Origin: DATFGK01 sp046712825
GTDB taxonomy: Bacteria > Actinomycetota > AC-67
DNA: 14,175 nt
Assembly (NCBI GenBank): GCA_046712825.1
Contig: JBKKCR010000236.1
Coordinates: 1 to 14,175 of the forward strand
Direction of reading: 5' to 3'
Position numbers and translations under genes: made by a program. This document shows positions 4,620 to 12,439 of the stretch, piece after piece; within the stretch, counting starts at the first letter, position 1, and each line of letters begins with the position of its first letter. Under the pieces are notes generated by a model. It searched no databases. It was not told where the DNA came from and was given only the letters and a program-made list of their open reading frames with translations.

Positions 4620-6340
4620 ACGATCCGCCCGGGGGCCCGCTCACGCTCGACTACACCGAGCCCACGTGGGCAGACCGGCGCAGGGTCTTCATCCGAGAGC
4701 GGAACCGCTTCAACTTCGCCACCTGGCTCGACCGTCTCGTCGATCTCTACGGCGATCGCACGGCGTTCGCCCTCGACCACACCATCGACTACCCCGGGTT
4801 CTCCGGCGACGTCCTTTCGTACCGCGACGTCGGACGTCTCGTGAACCGGATGGCGCACGTGCTCCGCGAGCTCGGCGTCCGCAAGGGCGACCGCGTCGGC
4901 CTCATCACCGTCAACCGGATCGAGATGGCGTTCGTGAACTTCGCCGCCGGCAAGATCGGCGCCATCCCGGTGCCGATGAACTTCATGCTTCGTCCGTCGG
5001 AGATCGACTACATCATGAGGAAGTCCGGCGCCGAGCTCCTCGTCTGCGATCGCACGGTGTTCGACAACACGATCCGGAACGCGGCCGAGGTCCCCGCCGT
5101 GAAGCGCTGGGCGATGATCGGCGAAGAGGACGCCCCGGAGCCGTGCGTCTCGTTCCGTGAGCTGATGGCCTCGGCTCCCGAGCACATCGACCCCGTCGAG
5201 CCGCGATCGGAGGACGAGATAGCGCTCCTGTTCTTCACCTCGGGCACGACGGGATTCCCGAAAGGCGCGACGCTCACCCACACCGCGGCGATGGTCGGCG
5301 TGCGGAACCACGGCCGCGTTTATGCGATGAAGCCACGCCTCAAGCCGGAGCTCTCGCTGCTCGTCATGCCGGTCGCGCACGCCGGCGGCTACGCCGCGAT
5401 GCTGCTGCATCTGGCGCTCGGCACGCCGTCGTTCTTCATGTCCCGCTTCGACCCGGCGTCGATCCTCGAGACGATCGCCCGGCAGAGGATCACGCTCTTC
5501 GCCGGGACCCCGGCGATGTTCCGGATGCTGCTCGACGCCGGCGCGCGCGAGGCCGACTTCTCGTCGATCCGTATGTGGGGCGGAGGAGCGGACCTGTTCC
5601 CCGACGATCTCATCGCCACATTCCGCGACCTCGCGGCGCGGACGGGACCGCTCGGGCGCGCGCGCAAACCGATGTTCATGCGCGGCTACGGCATGGCCGA
5701 GGCGAATTCGTACGTCACGATGACGCCGCCGTTCGAGTGCGGTGACGGCTGCGTCGGCTGGGTGATGCCGCCGGTGAAGTTCCGGCTCGTCGACGAGGAG
5801 GGTCGCGACGTTCCCCGTGGACAACCCGGCGAGCTGCTGTTGTCCGGCCCGACGATCACGCGCGAGTACTGGAACGATCCCGAGGCCACGGCCGCCGGGA
5901 TGGAGAACGGCTGGCTGCGTACCGGCGACGTCCTGCGCCAGGGGAAATGGCGGATGCTCTATTTCGTCGCGCGCTCGAAGGAGATCATCAAGACCGGCGG
6001 CTACAAGGTGGCCGCATCCGAGATCGACCAGATCCTCCGCGGACACCCCGACATCGAGCAGGTCGCCGCAGTCGGCGTGCCCGACGCCCGCAAGGGCGAG
6101 CGCCCGATGGCCGCGATCGTGCTGCGGCCGGGCTCGTCGTCCACGGCCAAGGACGTCCTCGCCTGGGCGCAGGACCAGATCGCGCCCTACAAATGCCCGC
6201 GCCGGATATTCGTGCTCGACGCGCTGCCGTACACGTTCAGCATGAAGCCGAAGCGGATGGAGGTGCGCGAGCAGATCCTCGCGATCATCGAGGGCGAGGG
6301 CGCCCCGTCCTCTCAGGACGACGCGCCAATCCAGACGTGA
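4604..6340 (+). CDS. Acyl-CoA synthetase (class I adenylate-forming, AMP-binding family)
   Basis: A 578-aa ligase that should convert a carboxylic acid, ATP and CoA to acyl-CoA, AMP and pyrophosphate. Core motifs appear in order: FTSGTTGFPKG (211-221), the phosphate loop; YGMAEANSYVT (362-372), adenine/acyl-binding; GWLRTGDV (436-443), the ribose-binding Asp442; SKEIIKTGGYKVAASEID (458-475), the hinge and A8 loop; and LPYTFSMKPKR (541-551), the A10 segment with the presumed catalytic Lys548. The A10 motif is unusual: SMKPKR in place of the common TGKILKR. ATG 4604 gives a natural N-terminus and lies inside the end of the hydratase gene (16-nt overlap), with a purine-rich GAGAAGAGAAAG before it. 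Much longer open frames in the same frame run back through the hydratase gene and are not real. The operon context suggests it feeds the hydratase and CoA-transferase substrates. Substrate is unknown. Confidence 0.93.
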   Translation: MARQIDDPPGGPLTLDYTEPTWADRRRVFIRERNRFNFATWLDRLVDLYGDRTAFALDHTIDYPGFSGDVLSYRDVGRLVNRMAHVLRELGVRKGDRVGLITVNRIEMAFVNFAAGKIGAIPVPMNFMLRPSEIDYIMRKSGAELLVCDRTVFDNTIRNAAEVPAVKRWAMIGEEDAPEPCVSFRELMASAPEHIDPVEPRSEDEIALLFFTSGTTGFPKGATLTHTAAMVGVRNHGRVYAMKPRLKPELSLLVMPVAHAGGYAAMLLHLALGTPSFFMSRFDPASILETIARQRITLFAGTPAMFRMLLDAGAREADFSSIRMWGGGADLFPDDLIATFRDLAARTGPLGRARKPMFMRGYGMAEANSYVTMTPPFECGDGCVGWVMPPVKFRLVDEEGRDVPRGQPGELLLSGPTITREYWNDPEATAAGMENGWLRTGDVLRQGKWRMLYFVARSKEIIKTGGYKVAASEIDQILRGHPDIEQVAAVGVPDARKGERPMAAIVLRPGSSSTAKDVLAWAQDQIAPYKCPRRIFVLDALPYTFSMKPKRMEVREQILAIIEGEGAPSSQDDAPIQT

Positions 6341-6963
6341 GCCTCGAGCCCCTCCCCCGGGGCGCGACCGCGATGCTCGTCGTCGAGCTTCAGAACGACC
6401 TGGTGCACCCTTCGCTCGTCGGAGCGAAGGGCCTGTCCGGGAAGCTGGCCGAGGCCGTGCAGAGCCGCGGACTCCTTCCCAGACTCGCGTCGCTGCTCGC
6501 GCGCTGCCGAGCCGCCGGCATCCCCGTTCTCTACGCGACCAAGGAGCGGCACCGGTCGCTTCCCGTGCCAGATTTCCCCGCCATCTACCGGGCCGCGCGC
6601 AGCGTCGAACCGAAGCTCGTCGCCGGCACGTGGGGCGCGCAGGTGCTCGACGAGCTCGCGCCGCAGGAAGGCGACGTCGTACTCGCGCGGTACACGTCTC
6701 TCGATCCTTCGCACGGCTCGGAGATCTGGAACGTGCTCCGTAACATCGGCGCTTCCACGCTCATCGTCGCCGGGATCTCGACCACGATCGCGGTCGAGGG
6801 GGTGGTCCGCGCCGCCGCCAACCGCGGCCTGCGGGTCGTCGTCGCCGAGGATTGCTGCGCATCGTTTCCGGAGAGTTGGCACCGGTTCTCCGCCGACAAC
6901 GTGCTGCCGCTGCTCGCCGACGTCGTCCCGGCGTCGGAGGTCGAGGGCGCGCTTCCCACATGA
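6337..6963 (+). CDS. Isochorismatase-fold (cysteine hydrolase family) protein lacking the catalytic triad
   Basis: A 208-aa protein with the isochorismatase fold: first strand TAMLVVELQNDLV (11-23), then IPVLYATKERHR (62-73), DVVLARYTSLD (113-123), TLIVAGISTTIAVEGVVRAA (141-160) and LRVVVAEDCCAS (165-176). Active members use an Asp-Lys-Cys triad. Here the Asp of the IDMQND motif is Glu17, the Lys of the VxxK motif is Arg118, and the nucleophile of the TNICVE motif is Ala152. It should not catalyse the usual hydrolysis. Adjacent Cys173-Cys174 are outside the normal nucleophile position. A role as a binding or regulatory subunit, or an unrelated chemistry, is possible. The GTG start at 6337 overlaps the TGA of the synthetase (GTGA) and its own TGA overlaps the ATG of the CoA-transferase (ATGA), so production is tightly coupled. 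Fold assignment is strong; function is unknown. Confidence 0.87.
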   Translation: MSLEPLPRGATAMLVVELQNDLVHPSLVGAKGLSGKLAEAVQSRGLLPRLASLLARCRAAGIPVLYATKERHRSLPVPDFPAIYRAARSVEPKLVAGTWGAQVLDELAPQEGDVVLARYTSLDPSHGSEIWNVLRNIGASTLIVAGISTTIAVEGVVRAAANRGLRVVVAEDCCASFPESWHRFSADNVLPLLADVVPASEVEGALPT

Positions 6964-9290
6964 GCACGCCGTTCCTCGAGGGAATCAAGGTCGTCGATCT
7001 GTGCGGTGCCCCGGGCTGGCTCTGTGGACGGATCCTCGCCGATCTCGGCGCCGACGTGGCGCTGGTCGAGCCGGAAGGCGGGCATCCAGACCGCGCTCGC
7101 CGGTACGCGTTCGCCGCCCTCAACGCCGGCAAGCGCAGCGTGATATCGGCCGACCCAGCGGAACTCATCCGAGGCGCCGATGTCGTGATCGATGCCGGCT
7201 CCGCGGGGGCGCGCGGCGTCGACACGTCCGACAATCCGAAGCTGATCTGGTGCGCGATCACGCCGTTCGGGCTGACCGGTCCGAAAGCGGCTTGGCGGGC
7301 GTCTGACCTCAGCGTGCTCGCGCAGGCGGGGACGATGTTCATGACCGGCGAGCCCGACCGCGCCCCGCTGCGCTGCTCGTTCCCCACGTCCTGGTACCAC
7401 GGCGGCGCCGAGGCGGCGGCCGCGACCCTCGCGGCGCTGCACCAGCGAGACTCGAACGGACGCGGGCAGGTCGTCGACGTCTCGCTCCAAGAGACACTCC
7501 TTATGGCCACGATGGGCCGCGTCGGCGCGTACTCGCTGACGCAGCAACGAGGCGCCCGCGCCGGTGCGCTGATGCGCGTCGGTCGCACGACCCAGCGGGA
7601 GATCTGGCCGTGCGCCGACGGGTTCGTGTCGTTCGGGCTGCGCGGCGGCCCGGCCCGCATCCCCGGCCTGAAGCGTCTCGTCGCGTGGATGTACGAGGAG
7701 GGCTTTGCGACACCGGCGCTCACCGAGCGCGACTGGGACTCCTACACGCACACGACGTTGACGAATGAGGACGTGGACGCGATCTCGGAGCCGATCGCGG
7801 CGTTTTTCGCGACCAAGACGATGACCGACCTTTACGACAACTCCCTCGAACGCGGGCTCATGCTCGCGCCGGCGAATACCGCCCGCGAGATCCTCGCGAG
7901 TCGGCAGTACAACTCGCGGAAACTCTTCACGCAGGTCGACGATCCCGAGCTCGGCCGTATCTCGATCCCGCGGCGGTTCGTCGTTGCCGACGGCGCGCCC
8001 GGCGCGAACCGTCCCGCACCACAGCCCGGGGAGTACGACCCGCCCGACCGCTGGCGCGTCTTCGCCGGAACGAATACCGCCACGAGCGCGCAAGCGTTCC
8101 TCGGCCTGAAGGTCCTGGAGTTCGGCGCCGGCGCCGCCGGACCGCTCGCGACCCGCTACTTCGCCGACCACGGCGCTACCGTGATCCGCATCGAGTCCAA
8201 GGTCCGGCCGGACTTCCTCCGCCTCTATGCGCTCACGGCAGACCAGAAGAGTCTCGACGCCAGCCCGATGTTCGCGACCTTCAACGCCAACAAGCTCGGG
8301 ATCACGCTCAACATGAAGCATCCCGAGGCGCGCGACATCGCGCTTCGGCTCGTGCGCTGGGCCGATGTCGTCGCCGAGAACTTCGCGCCCGGCGCGATGG
8401 GACGCTGGAGACTGGCCTTCGAGGACCTCGCGAAGGTGAAGCCGGATCTCGTGATGATCTCGACCTGTTTGCACGGCCAGACCGGCCCCGAACGCAACTA
8501 TCCGGGGTTCGGCGGGCAAGGCTCGGCGTTGTCGGGGTTCAACCATCTCACGGGCTGGCCCGACCGCGAGCCGCTCGGCCCCTACGGAACCATCACCGAC
8601 TCGCTCGCGCCTCGATTCGCCGCCGCCGCGGTCGCCGCCGCGCTCCTTCGTCGCAGACGCACCGGCCTCGGCGCGTACCTCGACATCTCGCAGGTCGAGT
8701 GCGCGGTGTACGCGCTCGGCGAGACGATCGTCGAGCACGCGGTGACCGGAGAGCCGCCCGGCCGTCTCGGCAACCGTTCCCGCGAAGCCGCGCCGCACGG
8801 CGCCTTCCAGTGTGCCGGCGACGACCGCTGGATCGCGATCGCCGGCTGGAACGACGACGAGTGGGGCACGCTCATCGACGTTATGGGGAAGCCGGCGTGG
8901 GCGGATGAACGGTTCTCGACCGCGGCAGGCCGCTTGGCGAACGTCGACGCACTCGAGAAGCACATCGACTCGTGGACGGCCACGCAGGATCGCGACCAGC
9001 TCGCCGCGCGACTCCAGGAAGCCGGTCTCGAAGCCTGTCCTGTCCAAGATCTCGAGGACTGCTACCGCGACCCGCAGCTCGCGCACCGCGAGCACTTCCG
9101 TTCGATGGATCATCCAGTTCTTGGGCGGCACGACCACGAAGCGCTCGGCTTCCGCCTCTCGGACTCGCCGCCGACCTTCACCCGGCCCGGCCCCACGCTC
9201 GGCCGGGACAACGAGGAGGTCTACAAGCGCATCCTCGGCTTGGGCGACGAGGAGTACGACCGGCTGAGCGCCGACGGCACGTTCGACTAG
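6960..9290 (+). CDS. Fused tandem CaiB/BaiF class III CoA-transferase
   Basis: A 776-aa protein holding two class III CoA-transferase domains in tandem; most family members are single domains of about 400 aa that interlock as dimers. Domain 1 (about 4-365) starts FLEGIKVVDLCGAPGWLCGRILADLGADVALVEP and contains GRGQVVDVSLQETLL (167-181). Domain 2 (about 380-766) starts FLGLKVLEFGAGAAGPLATRYFADHGATVIRIE and contains GLGAYLDISQVECAV (569-583). The position of the Asp that forms the acyl-anhydride in formyl-CoA transferase is Glu in both, Glu178 and Glu580. Domain 1 lacks the FNANKLGITLNMKHPEAR-type stretch that domain 2 keeps (441-458), so it is partly eroded and perhaps structural. The enzyme would pass CoA between two carboxylates, or act as an acyl-CoA racemase-like protein. 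It is the last gene of the operon; its stop shares CTAG with the convergent GMC gene. Family is sure; the reaction is open. Confidence 0.92.
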   Translation: MSTPFLEGIKVVDLCGAPGWLCGRILADLGADVALVEPEGGHPDRARRYAFAALNAGKRSVISADPAELIRGADVVIDAGSAGARGVDTSDNPKLIWCAITPFGLTGPKAAWRASDLSVLAQAGTMFMTGEPDRAPLRCSFPTSWYHGGAEAAAATLAALHQRDSNGRGQVVDVSLQETLLMATMGRVGAYSLTQQRGARAGALMRVGRTTQREIWPCADGFVSFGLRGGPARIPGLKRLVAWMYEEGFATPALTERDWDSYTHTTLTNEDVDAISEPIAAFFATKTMTDLYDNSLERGLMLAPANTAREILASRQYNSRKLFTQVDDPELGRISIPRRFVVADGAPGANRPAPQPGEYDPPDRWRVFAGTNTATSAQAFLGLKVLEFGAGAAGPLATRYFADHGATVIRIESKVRPDFLRLYALTADQKSLDASPMFATFNANKLGITLNMKHPEARDIALRLVRWADVVAENFAPGAMGRWRLAFEDLAKVKPDLVMISTCLHGQTGPERNYPGFGGQGSALSGFNHLTGWPDREPLGPYGTITDSLAPRFAAAAVAAALLRRRRTGLGAYLDISQVECAVYALGETIVEHAVTGEPPGRLGNRSREAAPHGAFQCAGDDRWIAIAGWNDDEWGTLIDVMGKPAWADERFSTAAGRLANVDALEKHIDSWTATQDRDQLAARLQEAGLEACPVQDLEDCYRDPQLAHREHFRSMDHPVLGRHDHEALGFRLSDSPPTFTRPGPTLGRDNEEVYKRILGLGDEEYDRLSADGTFD

Positions 9291-10765
9291 CCGCGCTCCG
9301 AGTCCAGCAGTTCCACGAATCGCTCCGCGACCATCATCGTGGGGAAGTTGGTGTTGGCCCGCGGGATGTCGGGCATCACCGAGGCGTCGCAGACGCGGAG
9401 ACCCTCCACGCCGAGGACGCGCAGATGGGCGTCGACGACCGATCCCATCGCGCACGTCCCCACCGGATGGTGGTCGGTGAGCGATCCCATCCGGATCATC
9501 TCCCGGATCTCGTCGTCGGTCGCCTCCGGCGCCGGGAACACCACTTGCTCGGTGACTTTGGCCAGCGACGGCTGCGCCAGCAGCTCGTGGATCGCGCGCA
9601 CGGTGCCGAGCATGATCTCGGCGTCGCCGGGCTCCGCGAAGTAGTTCAGCGTGATCCTCGGCGGGTCGTCGGGGTCGCCCGAGCGCAGCCGCACAGTTCC
9701 CTTCGATCGCGGCTTGGCGCCGAACCCGGCGATCACGAACCCCTCCGGCGGCATCGCCTCACCGACCGAGGTGCGAGTGAACGGCCCGAAGATATGCGCG
9801 TCCTCCTCACCGTCCCGGCCGTCGAACGATGCCCGGAGCATGAACCGCTGCGTCAGCGGAACCGAGGTGTCCCGCGCGTCGCGCGCGATGCAGAACACGC
9901 CCGGCAACGCCGGATGATCCATGAGTCCTTCGCCGACGGGCAGATCCATAACTACGTCGACTCCGACATCGCGCAGGTGTGCCGCCGGGCCGACCCCCGA
10001 GCGCATCAACAGCGCCGGCGAACCGTACGCCCCGGCCGCGATGACGACGAGGTCTGCGCGCAGGTCCTCTCCCCCGGCGATCACCCCGACGGCTCGTCCC
10101 GCGGCGAGCGCGACGCGGTCCACGACCACGTCGCCTCGGACCTCGAAGCCGTCCAGCGCGCGCGCCTCACGCAGGTATGTCACGAGCGTCGACTGCCGCA
10201 CGCCGTCCGCGACGTTCGCCGGCTGGGCGCCGGCGCCGGTCGCTCCCGGCGCGTTCTGGTCGGGGCAGGACGCGTACCCGGCAGAGAAGCACGCCTCGAG
10301 CGCGGCGGTCGTCACCGCCGCGGATGCCATGTCGCCGCGCTCGACGCGGATCGGACCGCCCGCGCCGTGGAACGGCTCGTCTCCGTACTCGGCGTCGTCC
10401 TCGAAACGGCATTGCGCCGGAAGGCACGCGTCCCAGGTCCATTCGGGGAAGCCCCAGGCGTCGAGGTCCGCCGGCTGCGGACGAACCGCGGCGATCGAAT
10501 TGACCGCGGAAGAGCCGCCCACAAGCCGGCCACGAGGCAGCGGGATCTGCCGATCGCCCTCGCTTACGTAGCCCCAGTCGAGCGGGACCGACGTCGCGCT
10601 GTGCTCGGTCGTGTAGATCGGCGGGATCGCAGACGGGTCGGCGAAGTCGGGACCGGCTTCGAGCAGCAGCACCCGCCGGCCTCGCTCGGCCAGCCGAGTC
10701 GCAACGATCGCGCCAGCCGAGCCGGCGCCGACCACGATCGCGTCCCAGCGCCGCGCAGGGCTCAC
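9287..10765 (-). CDS. GMC-family FAD oxidoreductase (choline/alcohol dehydrogenase-like)
   Basis: A 492-aa flavoprotein of the glucose-methanol-choline family, predicted to oxidise an alcohol to an aldehyde or ketone. It shows the N-terminal FAD-binding GAGSAG (13-18) with the ribose-binding Glu in LLLEAG (33-38), the first GMC signature around LPRGRLVGGSSAVNS, the second, GAYGSPALLMRSGVGP, and the C-terminal active site DHHPVGTCAMG, whose histidine and the Asn in RANTNFPTMMVAE form the usual His-Asn pair. No signal peptide is seen, so it is probably cytoplasmic. The start is GTG 10765, ten nt after the stop of the ThDP enzyme; no strong ribosome site is visible, which suggests coupled translation. 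It is the last gene of the minus-strand 2-hydroxyacid module, where it could make an alcohol or hydroxyacid available as an aldehyde or oxoacid. Substrate cannot be inferred. Confidence 0.92.
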   Translation of the reverse strand: MSPARRWDAIVVGAGSAGAIVATRLAERGRRVLLLEAGPDFADPSAIPPIYTTEHSATSVPLDWGYVSEGDRQIPLPRGRLVGGSSAVNSIAAVRPQPADLDAWGFPEWTWDACLPAQCRFEDDAEYGDEPFHGAGGPIRVERGDMASAAVTTAALEACFSAGYASCPDQNAPGATGAGAQPANVADGVRQSTLVTYLREARALDGFEVRGDVVVDRVALAAGRAVGVIAGGEDLRADLVVIAAGAYGSPALLMRSGVGPAAHLRDVGVDVVMDLPVGEGLMDHPALPGVFCIARDARDTSVPLTQRFMLRASFDGRDGEEDAHIFGPFTRTSVGEAMPPEGFVIAGFGAKPRSKGTVRLRSGDPDDPPRITLNYFAEPGDAEIMLGTVRAIHELLAQPSLAKVTEQVVFPAPEATDDEIREMIRMGSLTDHHPVGTCAMGSVVDAHLRVLGVEGLRVCDASVMPDIPRANTNFPTMMVAERFVELLDSERG

Positions 10766-10775
10766 GGGGCGAGGC

Positions 10776-12413
10776 TCACAACATCGACATCATGTCGCCG
10801 ACCATCTTCGTGATCTCGCTCACCACGCCGGGCTGCGTGATCACGTTCACGACGGCCGGCTTCCCGGAGTCGATCGCGCGCCGGATCGCCGGGCCGACCT
10901 GCTCGGCATCCTCGACCCGCTCCCCGTGGCCGCCGAACGCCTCGGCCATCTTCTCGTAGGAGGCGACCGAGAGATGCGTCGCGCCGGTCTGCTTGAACTG
11001 GCGTCCCTGCTCGTGACGGATGTTCCCCCAGGCGCCGTTGTTCATGATGACGGCGGTGAACGGGAGGTTGTGCCGCACGGCCGTCTCGAGCTCCATCGCG
11101 CCGAATCCGAACGAGCCGTCGCCGATGCAGAGCACGACCGGGCGGTCGGGGGCGCCGGCCTTGGCACCGAGCGCGTAGGGGACGCCAACGCCGATCGTTC
11201 CGAGCGAGTCGTGCGTGTGCAGGTACGAGCCGGGCCGGTAGGCGGGGAACGTCGTGATGCACCAGGTGTGCGAGTCGCCGCCGTCGGATATCAAGATAGC
11301 GTCGCGCCCGGCCTCGGCAGGAACCTCACGAGCCACGCGACCCGGCGGCACCGGCGATCCCTCGCCCATCGTCATCCCCGCCCACGCCTCGTGCATCTGA
11401 GCGCCGAACTCCTTGGCCTGACGGCACCAGGCGTCCTTGGGCTTGCCGTCCCAGCCGTCGGCCAGTTGCTCGAACACGACGCGCGCATCTCCGATCAACG
11501 CGAGGTCCGGCATCCGGTTCAGCCCGATGTTCGTGGCCTCGACGTCGACCTGGATGACCTTCTCGTTGCCGGTCAGCAGCGGCGGTCCGGCGAACGTGAT
11601 GCTCGTATCGAACTTCGAGCCCACGATCAGGACCACGTCGGCCTGGACGAGCGAGAGCCCGGCATCGGCGAGCGATCCCACGCACGCCTCGTGCCCATCG
11701 GGGAGCAAGCCACGCGCCGCGTTGAGCGTCGCGACCGGGATCATCGTGCGTTCCGCGAAGGCGCGCAGCGCCTCGCCCGCGCCCGACCAGAAGGCGCCGC
11801 TGCCGCAGAGGACCATCGGGCGCTCGGCTTCGCCGAGCATCTTCAACGCAGCTGCGAGAGCGTCGGGGGACGCGCCGGGAGGCTCCGCGAACCGCACCGT
11901 TGACACGGAGACTTCCGCATCGCTTTTGAGGACGTCGTGGGGCAGCTCGAGGAACACTGCGCCCGGCCGGCCGCCGACCATGCGACGCCACGCGGCCTCG
12001 AGGTAGGTCGGGATCCGCTCGGTGTCGAAAACGGTGTCGCTCCACTTGGTAACCGGCGCCGTGATCGGACGGCCGTCGACGTCCTGGAACGTTCCCGACA
12101 GACGCTTCTTCGTCGAGGTGCGCCCGGAGAGCAGCATCACCGGGCTCCCACATGTGTTCGCGACCGCCAGCCCGGTCACCGCGTTGGTGACCCCCGGTCC
12201 GGCGGTGACGACCGCCACGCCGGGCTTCCCGGTCACACGCGCGTACGCCTCAGCGGCGAGCACCGCGCCCTGCTCGTGCCGGGTGGCGATGACCTCGATC
12301 CCTTCCTCGGCACACCCGTCGAACACCGGAAGAACGTGCTCGCCGGAGAGCGCGAATAGCTTCTCGACCCCTTGCGCCTTGAGCCACGCAGCAACGATGC
12401 GTCCACCCAGCAT
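10776..12413 (-). CDS. Thiamine-diphosphate enzyme resembling oxalyl-CoA decarboxylase/2-hydroxyacyl-CoA lyase and acetolactate synthase
   Basis: A 545-aa ThDP-dependent enzyme with the three-domain acetolactate synthase/pyruvate oxidase layout. The N-terminal domain carries the cofactor-activating Glu47 in TRHEQGA (44-50) and GPGVTNAVTGLA (72-83). The middle domain follows at about 185-320. The C-terminal domain carries the Mg-ThDP motif GDGSFGFGAMELETAVRHNL (431-450) to NN (458-459). FGF-x2-ME-x-ET-x2-R-x-NLP is closer to the oxalyl-CoA decarboxylase/2-hydroxyacyl-CoA lyase pattern (FGFSGMEVETICRYNLP) than to acetolactate synthase (QELATAVEYNLP). Likely chemistry is decarboxylation or C-C cleavage/ligation next to a 2-oxo or 2-hydroxy acyl group. 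ATG 12413 has AGGAGG (12419-12424) five bases before it. No small regulatory acetolactate synthase subunit follows, which argues against a biosynthetic role. It lies between a 2-hydroxyacid dehydrogenase and a GMC oxidoreductase. Family is certain, subclass uncertain. Confidence 0.9.
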   Translation of the reverse strand: MLGGRIVAAWLKAQGVEKLFALSGEHVLPVFDGCAEEGIEVIATRHEQGAVLAAEAYARVTGKPGVAVVTAGPGVTNAVTGLAVANTCGSPVMLLSGRTSTKKRLSGTFQDVDGRPITAPVTKWSDTVFDTERIPTYLEAAWRRMVGGRPGAVFLELPHDVLKSDAEVSVSTVRFAEPPGASPDALAAALKMLGEAERPMVLCGSGAFWSGAGEALRAFAERTMIPVATLNAARGLLPDGHEACVGSLADAGLSLVQADVVLIVGSKFDTSITFAGPPLLTGNEKVIQVDVEATNIGLNRMPDLALIGDARVVFEQLADGWDGKPKDAWCRQAKEFGAQMHEAWAGMTMGEGSPVPPGRVAREVPAEAGRDAILISDGGDSHTWCITTFPAYRPGSYLHTHDSLGTIGVGVPYALGAKAGAPDRPVVLCIGDGSFGFGAMELETAVRHNLPFTAVIMNNGAWGNIRHEQGRQFKQTGATHLSVASYEKMAEAFGGHGERVEDAEQVGPAIRRAIDSGKPAVVNVITQPGVVSEITKMVGDMMSML

Positions 12414-12439
12414 GTGTGCCTCCTAAAGGTTGTGTGTAG

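Noticed and set aside
4418..6046. A 542-codon minus-strand open frame opposite the acyl-CoA synthetase
   Set aside because: Composition is Arg/Glu/His-rich low complexity and it mirrors the third-base GC bias of the synthetase; no ribosome site or domain.
6585..9455. A 956-codon open frame on the minus strand opposite the isochorismatase-fold and CoA-transferase genes
   Set aside because: Its product is Arg/Gly/Val-rich without domain motifs and runs across gene boundaries; the plus strand carries clear family motifs throughout. It is a high-GC antisense shadow.
8972..10813. A 613-codon plus-strand open frame across the CoA-transferase end and the GMC gene
   Set aside because: It crosses two convincing genes on opposite strands and shows no motif; this is expected by chance at this GC content.
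10776..12413. Naming the ThDP enzyme ilvB (biosynthetic acetolactate synthase)
   Set aside because: There is no ilvN-type small subunit or ilvC beside it, and the C-terminal motif is closer to oxalyl-CoA decarboxylase/2-hydroxyacyl-CoA lyase.
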